From Spongilla lacustris (lineage: Eukaryota; Porifera; Demospongiae; Spongillida; Spongillidae): 64,000 nt of DNA. Each line of letters opens with the position of its first letter. The stretch's first letter is position 1. The position numbers were made by a program, and so were the translations under genes. The stretch lies in assembly GCA_949361645.1 (NCBI GenBank), contig OX442433.1:967718-1031717 (forward strand), given 5' to 3'. The notes below the pieces were generated by a model, which searched no databases, was not told where the DNA came from, and worked only from the letters and a program-made list of their open reading frames with translations. Below, piece after piece: positions 12,291 to 23,215 of the stretch.

Positions 12291-13383
12291 TGTTAGGCTG
12301 TACATGTAGAAACATTTGCTGTAATAAGTGCATCAGTACTATTGGTAGTTATATATACACACTGTCACTTTGTTTACCATTCATAAGCTATGGTGGTCAT
12401 GCATCCCTTTTGGTTGTGGAAGTGTTTGGGGGTTGGGGCAATGAAGCTATCAATGTGCTGTCTAAACTGTCAAAAAAATGGCCACCCAGCTATGTCGACC
12501 TCTTATCAAAGTTACCATTTACAGTCCCCTCAGCCTCACCCTCATGAGGCAGAATGCCAGAGTGATTTTGGCCAGATGTGTCCCACCAACCACATCTTAT
12601 GACTTTTAGTTGTAGTGTTTTAATGAATAGTTGTGAGTATTAGAATGTTACATGTTGAGATCTTTATTGTAAGCATTGCATAGATTGCATGTATTAATGA
12701 TTAAAATAAGTTATGTTGTCATCCATGCTTGGAGCTAATCATAATGGATCATTTAGGTAGATTATCGCTCCGTATTTGCTTAGTAGCCATCATTTATTTA
12801 ACATCAGTTATAGTAGGGGGAGTCACGTGACTGTAATCAGTGGATCCATGTCATCAACACATATTGGAAGTTGCATGTGCATGAACTTAATCTGACTGGA
12901 TCTCTAGTTGTGTTTGAACCCCTCCTTTCAGTGTGTGACATGTAAGTATATAATGTGCATGCATTGCTGAAAGATGAGAATATCGGTTTTATATTGCTTG
13001 CTATTAAGATCGGGATTTATGCTTCCACTACTTGAAATGGCTTTTAGGTTGACTAGTACACACATTGCATGTGACAGAGAGCAGTTACCAAAACATGCAG
13101 ATTAGTCAGCAGCCAGGTACAAACACCTACACCACAGGCAACACAATGTCATACAATCAATTTCATACAATATGTACCCTGTGGTCAAACCAGTTGGTCA
13201 CACATGACCTGCAAGCATCAGTCAATGTGCCTCACTAAACTAACACTCTTTACTTAAAAACTATAACAAAAGTACAAACAAAAAACTATTTGAAATGATG
13301 AAGTCATATCAGTGCAGTTAGAATCATCTGGCAGTGTCATTTGAAGCTCTGTGTAATATAAGGCTAGGCTTGACATATCTAAA
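12291..13383. other. Conserved flank downstream of kinase copy 1
   Basis: About 1 kb of non-coding sequence follows each kinase copy (also 15,476-16,200, 43,694-44,765 and 62,275-63,512). It starts with GGCTGTACATGTAGAAACAT and includes a TCACGTGACTGTAA block. No gene is visible apart from the retroelement fragment at 12,393-12,705. It shows that kinase and flank were duplicated as a unit. Confidence 0.8.
12393..12705 (+). mobile_element. 5'-truncated non-LTR retroelement tail
   Basis: The other kinase flanks lack this roughly 313-bp insert. It is bounded by ATAAGCTATG (12,383-12,392) and ATAAGTTATG (12,706-12,715), a 10-bp target-site duplication with one mismatch. The inside reads as the C-terminal tail of a reverse-transcriptase-type polyprotein. 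One frame gives EVFGGWGNEAINVLSKL, and a shifted frame gives LTLMRQNARVILAR followed by a stop. It ends with an A-rich ATTAATGATTAAAA. The element is truncated, frameshifted and dead. Confidence 0.62.
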
Positions 13384-14130
13384 GGATTGAGAGGGAAAGA
13401 GAGGAAGGGAGAGGGTGGGAGAGAGAGAAGACCAGTTCATATAGCTGGATTTCTGAATCAGCCCATCACTTGGTATCTTTGGTGATGATGTCACATCCAT
13501 GCAGGCTGCTAAAGACTAGTTGCCCACTGTTTCAAGTACTTTCCATCCAACTCACTTTGCAACGGCTGTGACATCCCTCAGTGCAACTCCTTGTCCCGTG
13601 AGAGGCCCAGAGTATACAAACCTCTGCACCTCATTCTTCAGAAGTAAATAATATATATGTGTTACACATGTCACACTGCATGACTGCTGCTGACCTTGTA
13701 ATGGAATGGGCCCAGGACCAGCCACCCACACACCATGAAGGCCAGGAAGAGTATAAGAGCACAGACTATGTATTTGCCCAGCCGAGGGAGGGCTATACTT
13801 AGGACCCGGTAGACAGCCTTAGGAATGAAATTGTGTGTGGCTAGGTAAAACAAATGATCTGCTTATGTTGAATTGTTGGAAGTAGCTGACATCTATGCTT
13901 GTAGAAGGTATCAGATACCTACCCCAAGGAAAATCCTGACCACATTGGTCTGGGCACTAGAGATGGAGTCTGTTGGGGAAGGATATGATTGTGTACTATA
14001 TGGTAGCACACCTACTAGTAGACAGGAGTCATAGTCCAGTGTTATCTTCATAATGGTGCCAGTGATTGTGAGGAGATCACATGCAATGTCAAATATTTAC
14101 CCATCGCTGCACGTACAGTCTTTCCAGATT
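13384..14130 (-). pseudogene. TRPML channel remnant lacking the pore exon
   Basis: The sequence matches the 3' half of the TRPML gene at 44,766-49,043. It keeps an equivalent of the last exon (about 13,555-13,645), the membrane exon with CALILFLAFMVCGWLVLGPF (13,693-13,815) and damaged versions of the two upstream membrane exons (13,870-14,130). The pore exon is missing: sequence jumps from about 13,650 straight to the next upstream exon. The 5' half of the gene is also absent. At about 14,130 it is joined to the intron of the next kinase copy. Confidence 0.85.
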
Positions 14131-14448
14131 AAATCAGTAAATATAAAAGTCGTGATTTTACAATCTTCTGTGCAGATTATTACAATGATTTCCACATGTG
14201 GTGATACGTAAACAGAGGCTAATGCAAAATGTGTATTAAAAGATAATAGTTAACTAAGTTTCAAAAGTTGTAAACCTGTATATAACAGTGAACAACGTAC
14301 ACTGCTAAGCATGATAGTTCTATTTTTGTTCAGTTTGAATTGTTACATCCTTAATTAGGGATATAGTGAAATTTTTCTATAGATCAACTACACAAGTGAG
14401 ATAGATGCTCTGTCTTTTCCTCTGCTCCAACACAACCGGATGACAAAT

Positions 14449-15475
14449 ATGTTGAAAAAGGAGTTAAATGAAGTACAACAGAAAATGGAAGAAGAGATTA
14501 AAGTGAGCAAACAGGAACTGGACGTTGCAAGGAAGGAACTAGATAAGACGAAGAGAGAATGAGATCAAGCAAAGATGGAACAACGTTAGACAAAAATGGA
14601 AATAGACTGATCAGGCTATAACGCAAATGAAGGAGCTAAGCAAAGAACACTCCAAGTGTATGGACCACTGGAAAGTGCCACACCATCATGTAACATTGCT
14701 GGAGAAGTCACTAGGAGGAGGAGCCTGGGGGTATGTTAAGGAAGGAAAGTTCAGAGGGCAACTGGTGGCTGTCAAGTGCATTCATGAGGCCATCATTGCC
14801 CAACATACTGTCAGGCAAGTACATCGTGAGATCTGTACCTTGTCCCAAGTACGCCATCCCAACCTTGTGCTGTTTATGGCAGCTGTGCTGGATGACCAGG
14901 GAGGACCCATGATCATCACTGAACTGTTGGACACCACACTGAGGAAGGCCTATGAGGATAGCCTCCTTAACATGGCCCAGTGCATGGACATATTTAGTGA
15001 TGTTGCCTGTGCTCTCTGCTACCTCCATGAGCTAGAAGCCCCCATCATCCACAGAGATGTCAGCTCAGCCAATGTTCTCTTGCAGGCTCTAGCCAAAGGC
15101 AGGTGGAAAGGGAAATTATCAGACTTTGGATCTGCCAATTGGGCCAAGGATGCTAAAACCTTAGGGGAGGGTGCCATAGTGTACACTGCCCCAGAGGCAT
15201 ACCCTATTCCCCCCTCTTCCCATCACAAAGCACCACCACCACCACCCCAGACCACCAAGATTGATGTGTACAGCTATGGGATATTGTTGTGTGAGGTTAC
15301 ACTGAGGGAGTTCCCCAATCCTGACCTTCATGAGATGAAAGAGAAGATGAAGACCAAACATGTCCTCCTCAATTCCCTGATGGAGAGGTGTACCAATGAT
15401 GACCCTGCCCAACGACCATCAATGGCTGTTGTTATTAAGGAGTTAGATAAGGTTAAGTCATCTCTCACTGTTTGA
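14449..15475 (+). pseudogene. TKL kinase copy K2 with interrupted coiled coil
   Basis: The coiled-coil part opens at an ATG at 14,449 in the frame of the first kinase but meets TGA at 14,560-14,562, then further stops. From the ATG at 14,627 to the stop at 15,475 the frame is open for 282 residues. All catalytic motifs are present: GGGAWGYV, VAVK, HRDVSSANV, SDFG, TAPE and DVYSYG. Only the last intron and this exon were copied, so none of the RNF213-like exons precede it. It could still make a free kinase domain from 14,627, or be an early pseudogene. I favour the latter because the upstream stops are fixed and no own promoter is evident. Confidence 0.7.
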
Positions 15476-16200
15476 TGTTAGGCTGTACATGTAGAAACAT
15501 TTGCTGTAAAAAGTGCATCAGTACTATTAGTAGTTATATACACACCATCACTTTGTTTACCATGCATAAGTTATGTTGTGTTGTAACTCATCCAAGCTTG
15601 GAGCTAATCATAATGGATCATTTAGGTAGATTATCGCTCCGTATTTGCATAGTAACCATCATTTATTAAACATCAGTTATAGTAGGGTGAGTCACGTGAC
15701 TGTAATCAGTGGATCAATGTCATCAACACCTATTGGAAGTTGCATGTGCATGAACTAATCTGACTGGATCTCTAGTTGTGTTTGAACCCCTCATTTCGGT
15801 GTGTGACATGTAAGTGTATAATGTGCATGCGTGCATTGCTGAAAGATCAGAATATCAATTTTATTGCTTGCTATTGGGATCAGGATTTATGTTTCCACTA
15901 CATGACTAATACCAGTGTAACATGGGATGGGGTGGGGCTAAAGTCACAAAAGAGTGAAGCACTAAGAATTTGAAATGGTTTTCGGGTTGACTAGCACACA
16001 TACTGCATGTGACAGAGAGCACAAACTGTCATACAATCAATTTCATACAATATGTACCCTGTGTTCAAACCAGTTGGTCCAGTTGACCACCCCATTCCTG
16101 CAGCCTCTGCCCCTCACACTTGACTTGCAAGCATCCATCAGTGTGTCTCACTAAACTAACACACTAGCAAGACCAAGCCGTCACGATGCAGACTCGGCAG
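15476..16200. other. Flank downstream of kinase K2
   Basis: This is the same post-kinase block as behind the other copies, without the retroelement insert. Homology to the other flanks fades near 16,150-16,200, which marks the right end of the duplicated material in this part of the window. Confidence 0.75.
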
Positions 16201-16563
16201 TACCATTCATGCATTTGTAACATCTCATAGTGAGCCTTGAGGCCAACCATAGATTTTTAATCTATTTGGGCAAACTGAGAGAAGTAAAAAATAGTACGAC
16301 TTGCAGCCGCCGTGCAGTAATTTTTGCAGTTCTAGTTCTCTAATGCTCACGCCGAAGCTTGTATATAAATCTGGAAACGATAGGATCATTGTTAAAACTG
16401 ATTTTAACTTTTAATGTCATATACGTCCGGCGTAGAAACGAGAATGCAAGCTCTACATTGTGTGGGAACGAGATTACATGTAATGTTTTTTTTTTTTTAT
16501 AATTACTATCATTTTGTATGACGCAACCATGTATATTTGCAACGTCACGAGATATATTTTAAC

Positions 16564-16684
16564 ATGGCTGAAAACAGTAATAATGATGATGTGGAGGAGT
16601 GCAGACTGTCACCGAAGGTTGAAAGGAAAGAAGGCCCAGCACAACCTCAGACTGGTCCAGTGGTCCTGAGCCCAGTTCATGACG
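16564..16684 (+). CDS. Candidate first exon of the PA-like gene
   Basis: An ATG in a good context (AACATGG) opens 40 codons beginning MAENSNNDDVEECRL. The exon ends with the donor CATGACG/GTTAGT in phase 1. The acceptor at 27,013 (TTTCAATTTAG) starts an exon in the matching phase, which would give a junction of HDG followed by LKIKV. If correct, the intron is about 10.3 kb and contains the transposon cluster described here. The link rests on phase agreement and absence of a better partner, so it is tentative. Confidence 0.42.
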
Positions 16685-17008
16685 GTTAGTTTCATAGCCT
16701 ATCGCAGTTGTATTAATACCCCTCAAAATTGATATAGGCGTAGAGCTCTAGGCGTAGAGCTCTAGGCGTAGACGGCGAAACGCGCATTTGAGGGCCAGTA
16801 ATGATGATGAAAACCAATACACAGTAAATTGATATTTGGGCATGCATGTAAAAGGAGCAGGAAGTTAGGAACTGCATTGAAGGCTTATAAATAATAATAA
16901 GAAAAAGTCAGGTAAAAATCGATTTGTACCCAGGATTTGTACATTAAAATTGCAAATGATTACTGTAGCGTTCACCCTAGCCCCCCCACCAGAACTATGT
17001 TATGAACA

Positions 17009-17093
17009 GCGATATATCGCGGTTACATAGACTTCTATGGGCGGTTAACCGCTAACCGCCCATAGAAGTCTATGTAGCCGCGATATATCGCGG
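17009..17093. repeat. Hairpin with 38-bp arms
   Basis: GCGATATATCGCGG, ACATAGACTTCTATGGGCGG and their complements form two nearly perfect arms around a GTTAACCGCTAAC centre, with a single mismatch seen. It lies in the putative intron and overlaps no gene. Confidence 0.85.
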
Positions 17094-17280
17094 CAACCCT
17101 GGTTATGAAATAACTTAGTGCATTTTGATATATTAACTTGCAATAAGCACTGGGTGTGTTGGGGTGGTGGGTGGGGGTGGTGGTTCGCAGGTATACAGCT
17201 GAACCATAGGCACTGAGGCATCGCAAAGTAAACAAATGAGGTGATTGTTGACATACGTTATAGTCTGACGTAGCCACACC

Positions 17281-17791
17281 CTCGCGCTTTGCGGAGGACA
17301 TTGCACTGTTCTGATTACTTCCAACATATTAAAAGTTATTAAGGTAGGAATGCAATTATGTTACGGCACGATAGTCTGTAAGCGATAATGCTTACGTACG
17401 TTTGGGTCTGGGTACGAGACTACGTGTACGATAGAAAGACGTACTGCGGCACATGTGTAGGTTATGTAAACCTTACAACTAATTAAAAGTGATAGTTGAT
17501 TTTGTGAGCGGACGAGACGTTTTCGCCATCTACGGCTACCCACTGGTTGCGGAAAAGGTCTGTGCTATGGCCCATGGGTGCTTGCCTGGGATCCTCGACA
17601 GGATGGCTTTCGCGTCCGATCGTACAGCTCAGTGAGCTATATATTTAAGTCTTGGCTGTCACAAAGTCGGCCATCTTAAAAACCTGTTGTCCGTAACATA
17701 ATTGCATTCCTCACATTCCTCGTAACGTAAGGTAACCTTAATAACTTTTAATATGTTGGAAGTAATCAGAACCGATTTGGTAAAGCGCGAG
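17281..17791. mobile_element. Foldback element
   Basis: The left arm (17,281-17,366) and right arm (17,697-17,791) are inverted copies that share CTGATTACTTCCAACATATT and GGAATGCAATTATGTTACGG and both end in CTCGCGCTTT. The spacer is about 330 bp without a recognisable gene. The right arm is directly abutted by a hAT-like terminus at 17,792. Confidence 0.75.
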
Positions 17792-18030
17792 CAGTGGCGG
17801 ATCCAGGGGGGGGGGGGGGGGGCACCAGGGCGGGCAGGGGCACGTGCCCCCCCCCCCAGACGACTCATTAAATATTCATGAGTGTATTTTGCGTACCGCG
17901 TGTGATTATAACCGCAAGAAACAGTGCCGCGGTTAGCTACAGCGTTGATACATGTGCAGGGGTGGATCTGGGGGGGGGGGGGGGGGGGGGGGGGGGCGCA
18001 CTGGGGGCACGTGCCCCCCCGCATTCAATA
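17792..18030. mobile_element. Two adjacent hAT-like termini with poly-G
   Basis: CAGTGGCGGATCCAGG at 17,792 and CAGGGGTGGATCTGG at 17,957 each run into a poly-G tract and a GGGGCACGTGCCCC palindrome. They look like ends of short non-autonomous hAT-type repeats of the same family. No transposase is present. Confidence 0.5.
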
Positions 18031-19117
18031 TTCACATGACGTGGCACGTTGCTCGACAGCGCTCGTTCTTCAATAATCTGAGTGTTTTTCAAGCGTACAC
18101 TGATAGCGGAGCGATCTACAGCGTTTGTAGCGCATATGTGGTTTGTGGTTGGTTGATTGATGCCTGCCACATGTAGGTCTTGCGTTAACATCGAACAGTT
18201 GTTACCTGTAGCAAAGATTATATATTATCTCTGCCTGTAAGGTAAACTGCCAAATTAGAACGCGGTTTTTAAAAATCCGCTCTTATCTTTAAAACTAAAA
18301 TGTCTCACTTCGGAAGAATCTATATGTACATTCCTTATATAAAGACCGACAAACTGACGTCGTTAAATACTCAAATCGATCCGCTCAAACAAAGTAAGAA
18401 CTGATTTTTAAAAATCATTTTAGACGGGGCGGGGGTGCAAGCACAATTGGCCTAAATAGAACGGGGGTAATCGATAGCTTCAAATGCTTGCTTTGCTTAG
18501 AGGCTATTTATGCTCATGCTATCTTAGTATCAGAACGGTTTTGAAATACTTGCTGCGCCATTTACTGCAATTTCTTAGCCACGATCACGCTTACTGCCAG
18601 AGAAAAGCGTTTGTTTAGAGGAGATTCCATTTAATGCTCATTGGTTATGATAAAATCGTGCTTATTGTTACAGCCAAACACTGAAAAACGTTTTCTTGCT
18701 ATCTAGTGAACTGTTGTAAATAATCTTTGAAGGGTGAGAGGTTTATATACAGATAAAACAATCACACTACATTGAAAATCGGATCATACGCTGCGAAATA
18801 TGTATTATGCAAACCTTGCTCTGAATCAAGAAGGGAACTGCACAGCACAGATATAAACAGCAAGATTATGGCCAGTACAACAAATTGTAATACAATTGGT
18901 ACCTAGGATCGCCTTGGCAGTTGCTGCAGAGGCATAAATGACGTAATTTTATTCATATTTTTGCGGTACACAACACTTATTCAAGTATCAACAATTTATT
19001 TGTTGCTTGTGTTTGTTAATTAATACACGCATACGTTAATAGAATAGGAAACTTTTAACGAAACCTCATTTTCACAATCATCCTCATAAACATCTACTTA
19101 CAAAGCATCACACATTT

Positions 19118-22100
19118 TCAAACAACACTCTTGATGTACTCCCACATGAGCTCAGTTGTGGTATCCTTGCTATTGAGATTGATTGGTTGTCTACCATTGC
19201 TCACTAACCACTCTTTCCACTTATTACCTCCCATCTTGTTTGTAGAAATAAACTTGATCACGAGCTTTTTTGGAACAATGAACTTGCTAGACTCAAAGTT
19301 GTCAGCAATAAACCCTTTGGTCATCAAAAAAGCAACTAATTCACTTTGTGCTTCAATCTGTGCCTGTTTTTGAGCCTCCTTTTCGCGTTCCTTTACTTCT
19401 CGCTCCTTTCGTTTGGCATCTCTAGCAGCTTTCTTCTTTTCCTTTTCCATTTCTTCTTCTCTTTTCTTCTCCTCTCTCTCTCTCAGTTTAGCAATTCTCT
19501 CAGGGTTATTGAGATCGACTGGAGCACTTATTCTTTCACCAATGGAATGGAATCGACGGCAACTTGCAGCTTCATCAGTAATGTCAACATCATCTACATC
19601 AGAGTTTGAATTTTCTCCATCAACAACATCACTGCCCATGTCAGACTGCTGAAACCCACAGTACTGCAGATACTCATTCAACCTTGTTTCGAACCACGGA
19701 ACTACACATATACCATCAATTGCATGTGTAGGGTTTTCCTTAAGAGTAATTCGTGTCAGCATATTCACTACATCATCTGCACTTAGCTGAGGGTACTTGT
19801 GCTCAATGGTTTCCAAACATGACTTAAACTCAGGACAGTTGAGCAGATTTGTTGCAGTGAAAATGTCCACAGCTTCATGCATACTGGTTATATCATTCTC
19901 AGCTGCCACCTGGACCAATGAACTGGAATTGGAAAGGATACAATCAACAGCTGGGTGATTAACAAATACAAGTAACTCACACTATCATTAATTCTTGCAT
20001 GCACATGCACATACACATGCACAATAACAGTGTGTTTCAATGTCTATTGCCTCAAAGGGGGGGGGGGGGGGGGGGGCCGGGGGGGGGGATTTGAAATTGC
20101 ATGGTTGTGTTTTGTTACAGTAAAACATGCACAAGGCTGTAGTCATTATGAGTATAAAATAATCATTAGCCTGATATACATTGTAGCTCTACGTTCATAT
20201 AATAGTGTACTGTGTATGAAATAATTTGTGTTGTATTGTGTATCTTATCTAATATTATTGTTTTATCCTTTATCCACATCAGAATTACTGTCCATGTATC
20301 ATTTAGTGACGATGTACGTACAAACACAATAACATGCATTTCAATGTAACTCACCGCATTCTAGTCCCACTACTGGAGTAGGTTTCTGCCATGACAAATT
20401 TTTCAGAATTCTCATTTACCCAATTGATGTTAAGAGGGAATATCCCACACTTCTGCATGCCAATTTGAGCTAGTGACTTTCCATCATCACCTCGTGCAGA
20501 CATTGATCGCCTCCAAGCAGCACTGAATACTTTAGCCAGTTCATACTTGTTCAAGGCCTTGGGAATTATATAAGCCATTGCATCTAACACGTCTCGGAGA
20601 AACACCTTTAAGTGTTTAAACACTGCCACATCTAATGGCTGCAGGGCATGTGAAGTGTGAGCTGGCATTCTGACAGCCTTCACCCTTGCCTCAAGGAGGC
20701 TTGCTAGTGAGTTAGGAGAATAGCAGTGAGATCCAAAGCCATCCATCACTAAAAGCACCCATTGTTCTGGCCTTCCCCTTTCTTTACGCAGCTGTTGTGC
20801 CTGATTGATAATGTAAGGCACCATCACTTTATCCCATGATTCATCTGTCATATAGCCTTTATCAGTCATGGTCCAAGTATTCCCTACAGGTAAACACTTG
20901 AGGCTACCATCAGGAAGAAGCTCTTCTTTTGACACTCTGCTGCCCTCAAATATATAGACTGGGTCTATAATAGCATTACCTGCAGAAATGATGGCCACAG
21001 CTGTGAGACGGCTTCCACTACCTGTGTGAAATGTCTGCTTCTTCACTTCAATTTTTCCTCGCAAGCTATGTGAAAAAGTTAAATATCAACATTCTGTCCA
21101 ATACATTCAATCAACACATGAACTTGCCTAATAACAATGCAACCATCTTGATCTTGTTGAACATTTGTTTCGTCTAAGTTCCACACAAAGTCTGCATCAA
21201 CTGCATCCTCACCAACCGCAGTACAATGTTGATGGCAATGTTCTAAAATCTTAAAATACTCAGAAACCATGTCTTGGTTCATGCCACTTGCTCTTACTCT
21301 TTGGAATGACTGTGCTCGTCTCTTAGCCAGCTCTGGGTGACGGTTATATAGACCTGTCAACCACTTCCAGGAAGCTTTTAGCATAATGCCATACTTCGCA
21401 GAAACATCCTGTGCGATGGCTTGTATATTCTTCAACTTTAAACCAAAACCATGACTGTCCATATCAATAGCATACAGAACTATCTGATCTTCGAGGTTAG
21501 GTGGCAGAGCAGGTGGACGACCTACATGACCATTGCATGCCCGTTTGCCACTGAGGGTCTTTGATATGACTGAACGGGGAATGCCATACTTCCTGGCAAC
21601 TTGGGTTATGGTGGTAGTGGGTGATAGGGACCCATGTGCTTGACCTTCATGATATTCAAGGATTGCAGATTCCAATCTCTGTATGTAAATAATGTATGTG
21701 AGTTAAATACAAAAGTACTTGAGGTAGCATATAAAGGTACCTAACACAATATCATAAATTTTTCAGGCCATGCATGTATAAATTTCAGTCCATAAGAAAG
21801 AATTTGAAATTGACTTACAATATAAAGTAAAACTATGCGCTAGGTCCCTTTATGATGCCTCAGTAACAATTCATTACACAAGGTTAAGAATATTATGACC
21901 AACCTGTTTCCCTTCTCCAACTGAATAATCTGTCCTCTTAAGTTGTTTGGTACCACGAGTCTTCCTAGCACTACATGTAGACCTTCCACAACTAACACCC
22001 ACAATGGTATTCGTTTTTTGCCTCTTTTTTGGTGTAAGGTATCGACGACGTCGCCGAATCTGGAAGCTTCTATGGGTCCTTTGTTGAAGGGCGTGGTGGA

Positions 22101-22456
22101 GTTGTTCGGCAGAAAGGAGCTGCTCTGCTAGCGCTTTTGACTTGTCATGTAGGCTTGGTTGGAAAGTCCATGTTGGCGTTCCAGACTGTAGTACAAAAAG
22201 CATCACTTCAGGTAAAAGTGTTGTCCCAACTCACCATTGTCGTCACCTGGGAAGCGATAGCACTGATGCGACTACCGCACATGGCTTCAATAAAAGTAGT
22301 GTAATGCTCCTTTCTAACAGACTCAGTCACATTTTGCTGTTCCTTCATTAGTTGCTGAAATCTGAAAAACGGTGTGGCTTGTGTAACTGAAGACGGATTC
22401 CATGGTTCTGGATAGCTTGGAAATCCAGCAGGTCTAGCGATATACGTAGCCGCCAT
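19118..22456 (-). CDS. Pogo-like DDE transposase, five exons
   Basis: The predicted protein has 856 residues from exons 22456-22235, 22185-21904, 21678-21128, 21065-20355 and 19922-19118, all phase-consistent. Intron 3 uses a GC donor (GTTATTAG/GCAAGT); the others are GT-AG. Order of parts: an N-terminal region with a basic RRRRRYLTPKKRQK patch; a psq-type helix-turn-helix (VARKYGIPRSVISKTLSGK); a CENP-B-like second DNA-binding half; the DDE_1 catalytic core with NLDET, VMDGFGSH and LQPLDVAVF carrying the three acidic residues; then a 268-residue C-terminal exon with an acidic patch and a long lysine/glutamate coiled coil. The enzyme would cut and paste the surrounding element at TA sites in the nucleus. 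There are no internal stops, so it may be active or recently active. Confidence 0.87.
20058..20088. repeat. Poly-G run inside a transposase intron
   Basis: Two G runs separated by CC lie in intron 4 of the transposase gene. They do not disturb coding exons. Confidence 0.85.
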
Positions 22457-22639
22457 AACTAATAGGCTTAAGCTTAGTTGTAGAATATAATAAGACTTAC
22501 CTTGTGGACGATTGTGGAACTAATTGTGCCTCTCTATCAAAACAATGAATAATTTGAGGTGACCCACAACACCCCCACAGTTCACCCCCCTATCCGTTCT
22601 AAAAAGGATAAGGTGTTCTATTTTGGCAGTTTACCTTAG

Positions 22640-23215
22640 TACCCATAGTAGGTACTTGACAAAAAAATTTCAAACTTACGTTCACGCGTAACTACATGAA
22701 CCAGTGTAAAGAGCATATTTTATGGTTTACAAAATTGCTTTTATGTTTTCTGTAGCTTTTTCCTAACTGGAGAAACGGATCGTTAAATACCGAAAAGTGA
22801 ATGTATAGCGACCAATGCGGTAAAATCAGAAAAACTGTGATCGCTAGCTATGACGCCGATCTTCAAATTATCATATCTTTATAGTCTTTTAACATTTTAA
22901 TTCGAAACTTTCAAATCAGAACATTAAGTTATATATTTATACACAGAATACACATTTGTGAAATGAAAATAAATACGTACTGGAATTTCCACTACACTAT
23001 AATATCAATGTATAACTAGGTCATGATGCACGATATCAGCTAACACTTTATCTAATGTTCACTACTTCTGCTATCCCAGACTCAAGGTCAGCCTGGAAAA
23101 GTTTCATTTACATTACATTGTGTAAACATTACATCTCTAAAGTTCTTTTCAGGCTTTGATGTTCTATCACACTTCTGTTGCTTATGCATAAGCCTTGCAT
23201 GTTCTATTTCTAACC
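22640..23215. other. No gene seen
   Basis: This AT-rich sequence lies between the pogo element and the decayed transposon gene. I find no conserved reading frame, repeat or RNA gene here. Confidence 0.5.

Larger units (their letters stand above)
1..14130 (+). repeat. Segmental duplication, copy 1
   Basis: This stretch matches 28,308-45,800 in order and orientation, from non-coding sequence at the left edge, through all exons of the RNF213-like/kinase gene, to a minus-strand TRPML remnant. The left end is cut by the window. The copies differ by small indels, by extra blocks present only in copy 2 (33,751-34,349 and 35,217-37,870), by a retroelement fragment present only in copy 1 (12,393-12,705), and by loss of most TRPML exons from copy 1. 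The 613-codon exon has the same length in both copies, and by eye fewer than one residue in ten differs. Confidence 0.93.
18240..22636 (-). mobile_element. Full-length pogo-type DNA transposon
   Basis: The element is 4,397 bp long. Its ends are inverted repeats starting AGGTAAACTGCCAAA and continuing for about 22 bp (TAGAAC at the inner end) with one mismatch. It is flanked by TA on both sides (18,238-18,239 and 22,637-22,638), the target expected for the Tc1/mariner/pogo superfamily. A subterminal motif related to AATAGAACGGGGG recurs near both ends (18,455 and 22,590). It encodes one five-exon transposase on the minus strand and appears structurally complete. Confidence 0.88.

Noticed and set aside
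18240..22636. Treating the 19,118-19,918 frame as a separate host gene with a coiled coil
   Set aside because: Its acceptor fits in phase to the transposase exon ending at 20,355, and it lies inside the TIRs, so it is the transposase C-terminus.
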